Below are positions 43,550 through 55,013 of a stretch of 64,000 nucleotides of DNA, one piece after another. The position numbers were made by a program, and so were the translations under genes. The DNA comes from Leguminivora glycinivorella (Eukaryota; Arthropoda; Insecta; Lepidoptera; Tortricidae). The first letter of the stretch is position 1, and every line of letters begins with the position of its first letter. The notes under the pieces are model-generated. The model ran no database searches. It was given only the letters and a program-made list of their open reading frames with translations, and was not told where the DNA came from. The DNA is taken from assembly GCF_023078275.1 (NCBI RefSeq), contig NC_062978.1:3486585-3550584 (forward strand). Direction: 5' to 3'.

Positions 43550-43690
43550 CCAAAATAACAATCGTTGACGCTAGACGCCGATCGAAACGCAGTCTGCATC
43601 TGTCGCACCAATACGGTAAAGCGATAGAGATAGCTAGCAACGATAACGATATTATCGTAAGCGTTTTTGCATTTGGCTACGTACTCAGGC
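43550..43690. mobile_element. GATCGAAACGCAGTCTG-type MITE
   Basis: TAGCCTAGCCAAAATAACAA to TTTGCATTTGGCTACGTAC, with AACGATAACGATATTATCG inside. The left end resembles about 21615-21700 (inside the R1-type LINE) and more weakly 48068-48185. Confidence 0.45.
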
Positions 43691-43897
43691 ATGCAACGAT
43701 CTCAATATCGTAAACTAAACCAATATGATTTTATTGGCACGTAAAGTAATACTGTCAATTGGGAATTTGGGAACTCCGATTTAATCCGGCAGGGGTTTTA
43801 TTCGACATTGGACTGTCTCGTGTCGATTTCACGTCATTTGAAAATCAACACTTGATTTTATCGCATTCGCATCGACTTCGATTATCTAACCCTGCCG

Positions 43898-44170
43898 AAT
43901 TGCAGGAGTGATACTTACATACATGTATATAATCACGCCTGTATCCCATAAATGGGTAGGCAGAGCACATGAACTACCTACTATTTCAGTGCCACTCTTG
44001 GCTAAAGGGGTTGTTGAAAGATATCGAAACTGTGACATTGCGGTGACAAGTTGCCAGCCTCTCGCCGACGCCACAATTTAACTCATATCCCAGTCGACTT
44101 CTACAACACCCACGGGAAGAAAGGAGGTGGTGAAATTCTTAACCCGTCACCACACGGGGCCAATCGAGTT
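43898..44170. repeat. Dispersed lepidopteran repeat
   Basis: Contains ATCACGCCTGTATCCCATAA, GGGTAGGCAGAGCACATGAA, GCCAGCCTCTCGCCGACGCC and CACCCACGGGAAGAAAGG. Part of it is repeated at about 44885-44960. I recall it as widespread in Lepidoptera; class unknown. Confidence 0.45.
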
Positions 44171-45369
44171 CAATTATACTTATTTAGCAGATTGCAAGCA
44201 GGTTATTATTTTCAGCAACTATAAGATCTTTTTCACATATATCCGATCAGTAGGCCTAGCACATGATGAACGCTATAGCATCGCTTTTCTTTAGGGTGCT
44301 AGAGAAAGATACCTATAGTCCTTATTCATTAATACAGTTTGACAGAAGACGTCTGATATCGGATGTAGGAATAAAATCAAAGATGGCGCCTTCAATATGT
44401 ATTATATCGGTCTTACGTCTAATATCGGTTCGGATAATTTGAAAACGCACGTTACGCTATCGAGTAATGTGTCTAAAGCTCATGGTAGCACAAGCACAAG
44501 CATATCACTGGCAGAGCTGTTTTACCTACAGTTGTGAACTGAACAATCTAGTTTGAATTGCACGCAACGCACGCCCGCCGGCCGAGTATTGACGGAGCTC
44601 GTGGGCCATAATAATCGCATAATTATTCACGATTCAGGTCCGCGCTCAGCATTTCAGACAGATTTCACTTCGATTATTTAATCGAAGTGAAATGCAGGCT
44701 CATGATGTTTTATAAATATGTAGCAAACAGTCATTTTAATCTTTTGGACGGTAGTAATGAAAGATGTGATAAACTGAAGGTAATTTCGAAGACGTCAGAC
44801 GACAGGAGTAACTTTCGAAGACGTAAATTTCTGAGGAAGTATTTTTAGCATAGTACCTAAGATTTAATAAGATAATACAGCATAGTGTAGTAGCCTCTCG
44901 CCTACGCCACAATATATCCCATAGTCGCCTGCACCCACGGGAAGAAAGGGGTGGTAACAGCAATCATATTAACTCAGAAAGTATTCTGAGGAAATTTTTA
45001 GCATAGTTTTTAATAAGTTTTAGCATAGTGTATGTATTTAGCTGCTCGTATGATGGATCATATTAACTTGCAGGGAAATTGCCGTTTTTGGTTTTTGTAT
45101 GTTTTGTAACATACAAAAACCATATTCACGATATTCGTTCCACCTTTGTTTCTAGTTAGCAATCTTAGAACCTAAGTGAATTGAACGTGATTTCTGATAT
45201 ATGAAAACCCTTGTTGCTAACAACTTTCCTCATGAATGAGAATATAATCAACTATTGAAAAAATGCGATGTTTTTAATAATCCATTCCAATCCAGCTTAG
45301 ACGAAGAACTTAATAGGTAGTAAATTATAAATAGAAATAGATATCATACGCGAAAGAAAAAACGACAAG
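44171..45369. other. Intronic DNA with two hairpins
   Basis: GATTTCACTTCGATTA / TAATCGAAGTGAAATC-like arms lie near 44660-44692. TGGTTTTTGTATGTT and its complement lie at 45090-45123. No gene. Confidence 0.4.
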
Positions 45370-45600
45370 GCCCACTGGTGGCCGAGCCGGGAATCGAACC
45401 CGGGTCTTCAGCTTCTTTACCACTAGACCACCCGCCCGCCGTGGTACCCGACGAAATTTCTCTAGTTAGTGTATCTTATCTCTCAGATTAAGGCTAGGCG
45501 CCTTTTCACCAACTAGGGCGAGCAATTAGTGCTTGCACCTCCTATATGAATCCTTTTGCAGGATTACGATATAGCGAGAGAGATGGTGCTGCCATCTATA
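45370..45600 (-). repeat. tRNA-derived SINE, second type
   Basis: On the minus strand GGTGGTCTAGTGGTAAAG (A-box) and CGGGTTCGATTCCCG (B-box) precede CTCGGCCACCAGTGGGCCTT. The ends do not pair as an acceptor stem, so it is a SINE head rather than a tRNA gene. The outer limit is approximate. Confidence 0.55.
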
Positions 45601-45697
45601 CAACTAGGAAACAAATCAAATTATTTTATTGAATATTTTTTGATTTGTTCTTTTTTCAAGTATATTCAATAAAATAATTTGATTTGTTCCCTAGTTG
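45601..45697. mobile_element. Palindrome with 35-bp arms
   Basis: CAACTAGGAAACAAATCAAA (45601-45635) is complementary, with one mismatch, to 45663-45697. Small MITE or hairpin repeat, directly next to the SINE. Confidence 0.65.
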
Positions 45698-46489
45698 TAA
45701 CTTAATAGTAGTTAGTACCTACTATATGACATCCCGAGTTCATCTGACTGTGCAGCAACTTAACTTTGGTTGGTACATAAACAGAGTTGGTTGGTTTAAT
45801 TAAAACAAATAATTAAATTGACACTGTAGATGAGTGCTTGTACTGGTTGTGTACCTAGTCCTTCAGTTTATTTACCGACGTGTTATTTTATAGAATAATG
45901 CCGGACTTTGCTAAACAAATATGAATGCTGGTAGATTTCCAAGTAATATTACTTATGTTATTAAAGATTATGTGCGCACATATAATGCCTCACGGGCCTA
46001 TTTTAGATCGTTTTAGAAATTAAGTTGTATGTTTTAGTTTCAATATGTACCTACTAAATTTTTTCATGTACTGGTAAGATTTATTAACCTAAAAAAATCT
46101 TTTTTTTTACTTTTTACTTTTCCTTTGGGTAGTTTGGTCAACTTTTTGACAAATTATATACTATATATCTAAGAAAAACCCTAATGTTTCTATTATGCGT
46201 CTTACCCATTACGGAATTCCTTAGGTATTCTAGAACTTTGGCAGGCGTGCGCGGAACCAAAGACAACAAGTAAGTAGAAACCGGACGCCTGCATTATATT
46301 TTTTTTATTTCCCGCCCCCAAAAGATATAGCCCCCATAAAAAGCAACATAGATGGCTAGGCAACGACGGTATGAGAATTGAGAATTCAAGGGTGTTGAGA
46401 GCTGTACACCGTTTTATACTCAGTGACTGTTAAACCACTGCGCCACTCGCTGCACTTCCACCCCTGGAGCATTATATCCACTCAGGACG
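45698..46489. other. Intronic AT-rich DNA
   Basis: No gene or known repeat recognised. Confidence 0.35.
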
Positions 46490-46885
46490 GCTAGCCAAGT
46501 CAAGCCAGAGAAGAAGAGTCTTAAAACCACCCGCCTCCTTTCAGGTTACACAACTTCCCAGGAACAATCGGGATCGTACGGTACTCCCCAACAGCTCGCC
46601 ACAAGGTGCCCTGCGTTGTCTTGCCTGGTAAAACCAGTGGGCGATGGGGTAGTCTCATCCCGATGAATGAGTTTTTGGACGTAGCTCCTGATACTGATAA
46701 TCTTGTGAGCAGATGGGCGTTTTTACGTGACGAATGTCTGAGGTTTTGTGTGAGATTGGATGCTAGTATATTAGTGTGTTATGTTATGTTTAGTTTTATT
46801 GTTTAATATTTGTTGTAATGTTTATTTAAAATCACGGTACTTTAGTCTTACTGTGTAATTTCTTTGTGTAAATAAATAAATAAAT
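46490..46885 (+). repeat. LINE 3' end fragment with (TAAA)n tail
   Basis: An open stretch (46606-46806) codes for SRWAFLRDECLRFCVRLD-like sequence and is followed by an AT-rich 3' region ending GTAAATAAATAAATAAAT. It looks like the last coding part and 3' untranslated region of a LINE whose clade I cannot name. Confidence 0.4.
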
Positions 46886-47365
46886 CCCTACGCATTAATA
46901 TGTATTATCATTCCGTGGGCGAGCATTAAGTAATAAGATACTATCCCAAAGATTTATGTACTGGCATTAAGAAACTCCTTTAACTTTTCTCGACGTGAGC
47001 ATATAAATAGAATAAATTTTGCATCCCCAAGAGAATACGCCAAGAAATTGCCTCTTAGAAATACGGCACTGCTATTAGAAAATTTGAGCCAATAATTATT
47101 TGTAGACCGCAAGATATTTATAAAACAGTTATTACGCTTAAGCGACACTATCATTAATAATAACATTATTTACTTTAAAAGAATGACAAACCTAGTAATA
47201 GAGTAACTAGGAATGAAAAAGTGATAGGTTTTTAATATTTATTTTGGTTCAGTATTAGAGTTAACTCATGTGATGACACGAGGAATGATATTACTATTGA
47301 CAGAATTCTGTTTTTTTAAAGATAAATGAAAATCGAAATAAATTACACATATGAAATAAAAAGTG
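46886..47365. other. Intronic AT-rich DNA
   Basis: Nothing recognised. Confidence 0.35.
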
Positions 47366-47456
47366 ACCAAGGCCTCCAGTGCCTGAGGCTGGAATCGAAC
47401 CAGCGTCGGCAATCGCGGCAGATGCCTGTTTCTGCTCGGCCACCCAGCATAACGAT
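47366..47456 (-). repeat. tRNA-derived SINE, third type
   Basis: On the minus strand GGGTGGCCGAGCAGAAACAG, a B-box CTGGTTCGATTCCAG and AGGCCTTGGTCACTTTTT. tRNA-like head followed by a T-rich terminator-like tail. Confidence 0.55.
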
Positions 47457-47463
47457 AAAATAT

Positions 47464-47510
47464 CAGGCCGTCCCTATCGCACTTACAAATAGTGCGATAG
47501 GGACGGCCTG
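47464..47510. repeat. Perfect 20-bp hairpin
   Basis: CAGGCCGTCCCTATCGCACT and its exact complement with a 7-nt loop. Confidence 0.8.
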
Positions 47511-47696
47511 CTATTTTATCATCTATCGCGCGACCATGCTTCCCGTGCTGGTCATAGCTGCTGAAGTCGAAATTATCTTTTATATGAGTAATCTATACAA
47601 GGACTCGTAGCGCCCTCCTAGAGTTGAAATATTTTCAATAGAATATAATTTGACTTGTGTTAATTAGAATAGACAAAAGATAAGTTCCGTTATTAA

Positions 47697-47870
47697 TATT
47701 TTTGAAGTATGTAACGACAAAAATAGAAATAGAAATAGAAAATATTTATTTGGCATACAGATACATGATAAATACAAGTAATACTTAATAACTAGTACAC
47801 CAAATAGGATGCGAATACCGTGTCTAATAGACGCGGCACTGGTTTTCAGGGCACCCAGAAAATTAATAAC
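47697..47870 (-). repeat. LINE 3' untranslated end (reverse)
   Basis: It begins with an (AATAGA)n tract and contains GGCACTGGTTTTCAGGG, similar to the 3' end of the LINE at 56765 onward. Only the 3' terminus is present. Confidence 0.45.
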
Positions 47871-48306
47871 TAAGTCTAGACAAAATTGTATATCAACGAA
47901 TGACCGTCTTTTGGAAAAGAAAACAAAACAGACCGACGAAAAGACATTTCATATCGAACTAGCATACCTAAATACAAATACTGTTGCCATCAAAACAAAC
48001 ATTATTGTCGAAAAGTCACAAAAGCCTTAATTTATATCCGTCAGTGGATAATGTGTTCATTAATCAGTGCAGCCAGACTAGCCGGAATGGCCATCGTTCG
48101 CCCTCTGCGACATCAATATCGGAAGAGCGATAGCGAGAAATAACTGCTATACGCTACGGGTCGTCGATCGTCACTTCGGCTATAATATTCCTGCTGCGGA
48201 AAGGTAGTTTCTATAACACATTGTACAACTTGGGGCGGAATGTAAATATTGCAAACGAGACCCTTATCGAATTTGGCACAAGAAATGATTGTTTCCTGTA
48301 GTATTT

Positions 48307-48569
48307 TTTTTAATAAAAAAAGAATTTATTGCCAATAAAAAATCTACAATCTAAACTTACATTTTAAGCATTAGATACAACATTCTTTTAGGTAACTACA
48401 AACATCAATCATCAAGTAGGTACAAGGTACAACAGTATAACTTTTATCTTAAAGTAGGTACATTACAAAGGCAATGGGTACCAGTCTCAGGCTTTGCTAG
48501 ATTGATGGTATTATCCAGCCCTGATTTTCAGCCTGGTCCCTCGGGTCGGTGAAGGCGTTTGGCGCTCGC

Positions 48570-48571
<2 letters not shown>
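48307..48571 (-). repeat. LINE 3' end-like fragment (reverse)
   Basis: AATTTATTGCCAATAAAAAA then CCCTGATTTTCAGCCTGGTCC, the same layout as the reverse-oriented LINE ends at 47697 and 56765. Confidence 0.35.

Positions 48572-48630
<59 letters not shown>
48572..48630. repeat. (TG)n microsatellite
   Basis: Nearly pure TG over about 59 bp with one TTT interruption. Confidence 0.9.
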
Positions 48631-48929
48631 ATTTGTGTATATATATGTACATAAGAGTATGACTGTGCATGTGTTACGTGTATGCTGTATACATATATGT
48701 TTATATAGTAAGAAATATGCATAGTAGTTATGGATATATGTCTGTGCAATATGTATTTATTATTATACTTTATTTATTTATTTATTCTTATAGTATATTT
48801 AAAAATAATATAACGAAGATAATATATTAAAAATAAAGAGAGAAAAGCAACCCATTTACGTTAAGGGAAGGTTCCGTTTTTGTAACTCAAGCAGGTGTAA
48901 TTTTACTAGTTTTTTAAATTTTAGTAAGG

Positions 48930-49910
48930 GCATATGACATCTTAGAGGATTTGACATAAGAAACCAATTTTTATAGATTTTGGGTATTAAAAGTGTATGG
49001 TGGCTACGTATTTTCGATTAAAAATGTGTGTAATATTTTGTTTAACTTTGGCCACCGAAAACGCTGTCACTATCAGACGTGTAGTGACGTCATAGAACTT
49101 AACTTCATGTCGAATCAATCACTGACATGATGAACTTTATGCCTCATTCTTAAATGTACGAAAATTTTGGGTTCAGTTCGATTTACGTCATGCGCAATCA
49201 ATCTATAGATTAACATGGCTAATGTTGCTTTTGCCTGATTAAGTTAAAGTAAACTTTATAAATGTTTTTTGTGGTTTTCAAGTCGTAATAAAACATGGTA
49301 GTATTTTTTTTTGGTTAATTGGACAGTAATAAATAATTATAAAATAGACTTTAAAACCGGCCAAGAGCGTGTCGGGCCACGCTCAGTGTAGGGTTCCGTA
49401 GTTTTCCGTATTTCTCTCAAAAACTACTGAACCTATCAAGATCAAAACAATTTTCCTAGAAAGTCTTTATAAAGTTCTACTTTTGTGATTTTTTTCATAT
49501 TTTTTAAACATATGGTTCAAAAGTTAGAGGGGGGGGACGCACTTTTTTTTCCTTTAGGAGCGATTATTTCCGAAAATATTAATATTATCAAAAAACGATC
49601 TTAGTAAACCCTTATTCATTTTTGAATACCTATCCAATAATATATCACACGTTGGGGTTGAAATGAAAAAAAATATCAGCCCCAACTTTAAATGTAGGGG
49701 GAGTACCCTAATAAAACATTTTTTTCCGTTTTTTATTTTTGCACTTTGTCGGCGTGATTGATATACATATTGGTACCAAATTTCAGCTTTCTAGTGCTAA
49801 CGGTTACTGAGATTATCCGCGGACGGACGGACGGACGGACAGACAGACATGGCGAAACTATAAGGGTTCCTAGTTGACTACGGAACCCTAAAAAAGGGTC
49901 AAGTAGCCTA
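48930..49910 (-). mobile_element. Diverged relative of hAT-1 interior
   Basis: 48970-49355 and 49892-49910 match, with many differences, the right part of hAT-1 (5510-5940): TATTAAAAGTG, AGTAAACTTTA, AAGTCGTAATAAA, GGGTCAAGTAGCCTAT. The match is interrupted by a GGCCAAGAGC-type repeat (49356-49892). It is an older member of the family or of an element embedded in it. Confidence 0.55.
49356..49892 (+). repeat. GGCCAAGAGCGTGTC-type repeat, copy 2
   Basis: Full-length copy (ACCGGCCAAGAGC to GGAACCCTAAA) inserted into the diverged hAT-1 relative. Confidence 0.65.
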
Positions 49911-49912
49911 TA

Positions 49913-50326
49913 GCCGCCTTTACACAGTCGCTTTCGCACGCATTCCCGGAGCGTACAGGATAGCGCGCGGTTAAGCCTGTCCGCGATTGCGTGTTGTTAG
50001 TTTTTAAAGTTCACGGTCTTTCGCGCGTGATTGCGCGTCTCAAGTTTTTGAGAACGGAAAGTGCGCGATAGACCGTGTTATTATTGTTTATTGTTATTCA
50101 TAGTTTCGATTTATAAAGAGCAAGTAATTCAACCACTAATTCTTTAGTCCACGAGCGTATGTCCGCTATCTTGCGCGCGCGAATGAACGTACGTGTAAAG
50201 ACAACTGGCACACTTAGCAGACTCAATCGCGCGTTCTTTCCCTTCCCCTCCCGCCAGCTTTACACGCGCATTCTTTCACACGCGATTGCTGTATCACGCA
50301 AGATAGAGCGTCAGTGTAAAGGCGGC
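49913..50326. mobile_element. MITE with GCCGCCTTTACAC ends
   Basis: 13-bp ends GCCGCCTTTACAC and GTGTAAAGGCGGC, each bordered by TA (49911-49912, 50327-50328). The interior has many CGCG words. A TA target suggests the Tc1/mariner group. Confidence 0.65.
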
Positions 50327-50541
50327 TAATCGCGATGGTTTTCCGCAGCGATTTGAAGACGACTTTGGAATATTCTTACGCCCCGAGTTGCACACAATGT
50401 TTTTCATCACGCAATGTAAAAAATATGTACTTTACTAGACAGAAATAACTCCCTTGGGGGAACGATTTTTCTATAACTCGCGCTCTGCCTGCATGCAATG
50501 GCACATTTAATGTACGTGTTTGATGATCATGTATAGTGTTA

Positions 50542-50558
50542 GACACACACACACACAA

Positions 50559-50590
<32 letters not shown>

Positions 50591-50613
50591 GCACGCACGC
50601 ACGCACGCACGCA
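50542..50613. repeat. (CA)n/(ACGC)n microsatellite
   Basis: Dinucleotide CA grading into ACGC repeats. Confidence 0.9.
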
Positions 50614-50640
50614 TGACCCCCATGACCCCCCCTCCTAGAT

Positions 50641-50751
50641 CCGCGCATGCGCGACGGCGATGCGACGCATACGAAATCAAACCATATCGATATGGAAGCA
50701 TGAGACGCAACGGCGACGGTCGCGCGACCGTCGCCCACGCAAGCCACGGCG
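50641..50751. mobile_element. GC-rich palindromic MITE, copy 3 (left end lost)
   Basis: GCGATGCGACGCATACGAAA through CGCCCACGCAAGCCACGGCG. The right end is intact; the left end is replaced by GCGCATGCGCG. Confidence 0.6.
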
Positions 50752-51059
50752 TTACTGTGAAAACGTTAAATTAAGTAGCCTAGGATTCAATATTCTGGAC
50801 TGTACCTACATGCCTAGAGGCATACCTACACATACGTTGTAACTAATCAGAAGTCGTAGCGGATAGCCTATGGCTGTTTTTCAATCTTTCTCACGCCACG
50901 GCCCCCATGACATGTATTTTTTTCATCGCACGACCCCTTAAAATGTATTGCTTTGCGGCTGGCAAAGGCTTCACGATCCCCCGGGGGTTCAAGACACACA
51001 GTTTGAGAAACACCGATCTGTGGTATGCCTACTGCTAGTGAATCGTGATAAAAAATATA

Positions 51060-51492
51060 ACTTTTTCCCCTCACTAGCTCGGAAACACGTGTTTTGTCCT
51101 TTAATACCAGCGGGTAAAAACGCATTTTATCCACTAGTGGGTAAAGTAATTTGACCTTGAATAAAGTCAAATTAACTGCTTTCAAATTTATAAAAGTAGG
51201 TGAATCCAGTAATAAAGATGATTTACCACCTGTGGAACTACTGGAAGCAGTAATAAACGCATTTTTTGCGTTGTAGTTTCCTCGCTATAGTGAGGGGAAA
51301 AGTTTTGTGTTACACTCGGGTGCAAATGTATTTTACTTCTCGTGTGTTAAAAAACTCGCAAGTTCAGGATTCTATTCTCGAACCACTCGCTTCGCTCGTG
51401 GTTCAACTATAGAATCCTTTCACTTGCTCGTTTTTCAATTCCACACTCGGCGTTAAAATACAACTTTGCCCCCTTGTATAACAAATAACTAT
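51060..51492. repeat. Dispersed repeat, GGGGGCAAAGTTG family (reverse)
   Basis: Contains CTCGCTATAGTGAGGGGAAA, ACTCGCTTCGCTCGTGG and ends CAACTTTGCCCCCTTGTATA, the inverted counterpart of the left end at 9053. Confidence 0.55.
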
Positions 51493-51785
51493 TAGAGTCT
51501 CCCCAAACCTATCGACGCGGAATCAGCGTTCGCCGACCAAAAATCGCTCGTTAGTATTTTTACTTTACTTGAATTTAATTATCCAGTAATGTAGGAAACT
51601 CTAGGCCTAGATTTATATATCTTTTTGTAAATTGTATTTGTAAATGGCTGTTTTTTTCTTCTAAATAAACTAAAAAAAAACATATGTACACATGCGTGCG
51701 CTGACGACGACGTGTAAGCATCTTTTTTTTTTTTTTTCATTTCATTTATTTTTATAACTACCTATCTTCATACTAAGGAGCGATT

Positions 51786-52686
51786 TTTAGGGTTCCATAG
51801 TCAACTAGGAACCCTTATAGTTTCGCCATGTCTGTCTGTCTGTCCGTCCGTCCGTCCGTCCGTCCGTCCGTCCGTCCGTCCGTCCGTCCGTCCGTCCGTC
51901 CGTCCGTCCGTCCGTTCGTCCGTCCGTCCGTCCGCGGATAATCTCAGTAACCGTTAGCACTAGAAAGCTGAAATTTGGTACCAATATGTATATCAATCAC
52001 GCCAACAAAGTGCAAAAATAAAAAATGGAAAAAAACGTTTTATTAGGGTACCCCCCACAGATGTCATATATACCATAGATCAAGCAAACGTATCTACTTA
52101 GCGTGTCAAATGAACTCAGTGAAATCCACTGAGTTGTCCGTCTTTAATCGCAGCTTGCAGCTTTCGGGCGTCAATTTTTGTAAGTTGAAGTCAATCAAAA
52201 CATAAAAAATGCCTCGTTACGTGATATTCAATTGCAACAACACAAAAATTATGAACAATCAAGAGCCTGAGACATATTTAAAATTACAGGCAAGAAACAA
52301 CTTCAGTACAAAATTTGACACGCTCGGCCCCTATACAAATAGGTGAACTTGTTTCTTCTGTGGTATTTTTTTTCATTTCAACCCCAATGTGTGATATATT
52401 GTTGGATAGGTATTTAAAAATGAATAAGGGTTTACTAAGATCGTTTTTTGATAATATTAATATTTTCGGAAATAATCGCTCCTAAAGGGAAAAAAAGTGC
52501 GTCCCCCTCCCTCTAACTTTTGAACCACATGTTTAAAAATTATGAAAAAAATCACAAAAGTAGAACTTTATAAAGACTTTCTAGGAAAATTGTTTTGAAC
52601 TTGATAGGTTTAGTAGTTTTTGAGAAAAGTACGGAAAACTACGGAACCCTACACTGAGCGTGGCCCGACACGCTCTTGGCCGGTTT
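51786..52686 (-). repeat. GGCCAAGAGCGTGTC-type repeat, copy 3, with expanded array and insertion
   Basis: Reverse copy. Its GGAC microsatellite (read as GTCC) is expanded to about 95 bp (51839-51933). About 300 bp (52060-52357) have no counterpart in the other copies and are described in the findings. Confidence 0.65.
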
Positions 52687-53134
52687 TTTGGTAGGCTACA
52701 GCCGGTTCCCTGTCGATAGGTTTAGGGAAACCCTTAGTTTCATGTCAAAGCATGAACTAACTAATAACATCAAGGCCACATGCTTTCCAAATATCAAATA
52801 TCTTATCGAAATAAATGGCGAGGCAACAACATCAAAGTAGAACAGAAAAAACAGGCTTTTTATCTAAAATTATCCAGACGAGTCCCGCCAAATAACAACC
52901 AAACAGCCCGCACAAACATCTTATGTTTCGAAAACTTTAGATACTCGTAAACATTTAAATTTGAAGACGTGAGACGTTGAGTCAATTGGCATTGAGTATG
53001 TGCTGTATATTATCTTATTTTCATATGAAGTAATTACCTACAATAACGCCCGCGTAAAAACAAAGACAAAAAGTGTACAGATGTAGGTAGTGCGAAAATA
53101 ATTTCCTTCGTATTTTTACGGAAACGTACCTTTC
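52687..53134. other. Intronic DNA
   Basis: No gene or named repeat recognised. Confidence 0.35.
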
Positions 53135-53290
53135 GGTACGTAGCCGAATGGCACAAACGCTCACGAAACGAAACGCTCGTAGATATCTATCTCTATCGCT
53201 CTTGCGTATTGGCGCAATACAGCCAGACTACCTTTCGCGACGTTTCGTTTTCGTTTCGCGTCGCAGAAAATGCCATTCGGCTACGGCACC
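53135..53290 (+). mobile_element. GTAGCCGAATGGCA-type MITE, copy 4
   Basis: Best-preserved copy: GGTACGTAGCCGAATGGCA to TGCCATTCGGCTACGGCACC. Confidence 0.7.
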
Positions 53291-53360
53291 AAAGCGGCAG
53301 CGAGAGCAGACCACGTGTGCATCTCATCAACTATGTACAACCAATTATAAACCTTACCTG

Positions 53361-55008
53361 TAGGGAATGCAATCTCGTTCTCGCGAGATCTCTTTTGTAC
53401 GACATCTCGGCCATTTTTAGCGAGATTGATCTCGGCCGAAAAATCGACGAGATCTCGCGAGATCAACGAGATTGAACTCATGCATAAAACGTCTTATTCG
53501 AAGCTCGCGAAATGACTCGCGAAATTTCGTTTGCAAGTTGTAAGTGATTTATATGGTTGTTGAGGCATTGGGTGCAGCTACATTCCCCAATGTGTGTAAA
53601 TGTATATTCATTTTAATTTTATGTTCTTTACTAACCCTAGATCTAAGTGTTAATGTATTACTAAAACAATATGAATTTTTGTTCGAAATCAATGCTTATT
53701 ATTAGGTATATCATTTAACCGAACTCGCCAACTCGTTAACTCACAAGAGATCCAGAGATTCAACTCGCTTATTTCGCTCAATAATTTACCTAACTCAGTT
53801 CGGAATGACGAATGACAGATTCAGACCGTTTTGAAATAATTCGATGGGTATCAGCCAGGGCTATTTGCGTGATTCGCCATTATGGTATTACACTTACGGC
53901 TGTGTGTCTATAACCATCTATTTTACGAATTTTTTGCACAGAGTTTTGTACAACCTTACTACGGCTGTTGTTTGTTAGGCAACCAATAACAATTTCTATT
54001 TTACACTCAATAAATCAAATTATTGTTAAATATTTTTTTATTTCTTTTTTAAATAGCCACACTACTATATATTACAATATGTTATTATTATATTTTTGAC
54101 GATCGGTCTAGCCTAGCCCAGCGGGTAGTGACCCTGACTGCTACGCCGCGGTCTCGGATTCGAATCCCGGTAAGGGCATTTATTTGTGTGATGAACACAG
54201 ATATAAAATTTGTTCCTGAGCCATGAATGTTTTCTATGTATCTAACTACTGGTATGTTATGTATGCCATTGCCTGAGTACCCACAACACAAGCTTTCTTG
54301 AGCTTACCGTGGGACTCAGTAAATTTGTGTAAGAATGTCCTGTAATATTTATATATATTTATTTCTGTTTTCCTTTCTATTTTAGTTTCTTATTTAACTG
54401 TCGGATTTAAGAAGCGTATTGTATTGGTAGTCTAATATTTTTATGTAATTTATTAGTAGTCAACTAGTCATAATTACTTGAGTACAGCTCTGCTAATGTT
54501 TTCATTTGGGTCTATTTAATGATGGTAGGGATAACCTTGACTTTTGAATTTTTATCCTTTCATCAATAAAGGCATACGTTGCGGAATTTTCAAGTAGTCT
54601 CTACTGAGTACTGTTCGCGGTTGGCATGGCAACGAATTCGACTTTGGCACGCTTCTACTCATTCGTGAATTATTTTATTTTATTTTCTGACATGATAATC
54701 TATACTTACTGCAAAGTTTTATATAAAGTTTGAAGTATAGATATATATAATAAGTTTGTGAGTTGTGAGGTACATAATTTATGTTAAACAATGTAAAATA
54801 CATTAAAAAATAGTCAAGATAAATATTTGTTTCATCATTCTTATTATTGTTATCCTTATTCATTGCTATATTGTGATTATTTACAAGAATAAACCCACAA
54901 ACCGGCCAATCTCGCGAGATCTCGAAATTGGCGAGATCTCGCGAGATTGGTTTCATGAATTCCCGAGATCTCGCCTGTGCCCCAATCTCGTCGAGATTGC
55001 ATTCCCTA
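53361..55008. mobile_element. hAT-3 (1,648 bp) inserted at a splice site
   Basis: The ends TAGGGAATGCAATCTCG and CGAGATTGCATTCCCTA are flanked by a perfect 8-bp duplication CTTACCTG (53353-53360, 55009-55016). Subterminal regions are packed with CTCGCGAGATCTCG words. No transposase was recognised; a SINE (54103-54365) sits inside. On the minus strand the duplicated site reads CAGGTAAG, the exon-intron junction of the LRR exon at 55014-55137. Confidence 0.85.
54103..54365 (+). repeat. tRNA-derived SINE, copy 2 (inside hAT-3)
   Basis: CGGTCTAGCCTAGCCCAGCG (A-box region), GATTCGAATCCCGG (B-box), then the family body to GTGGGACTCAG and an AT-rich tail. Inserted after or carried by hAT-3. Confidence 0.7.
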
Positions 55009-55013
55009 CTTAC

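Larger units (their letters stand above)
40030..55013 (-). other. Intron 2 of the LRR gene, about 15 kb, transposon-filled
   Basis: Inferred from the paired splice sites: donor CAG^GTAAG at 55014/55013 and acceptor TTGCAG before 40029 (minus strand). It contains MITEs, SINEs, Helitron-like and GGCCAAGAGC-type repeats and hAT-3, listed separately. No further exon of the gene was recognised inside. Confidence 0.65.

Noticed and set aside
48528..48749. His/Thr repeat open frame
   Set aside because: Translation of the (TG)n microsatellite.
50376..50747. Val/Cys repeat open frame
   Set aside because: Translation of the CA/ACGC microsatellite and a MITE.
51805..51996. GRTD repeat peptide
   Set aside because: Translation of the GTCC array in a dispersed repeat.
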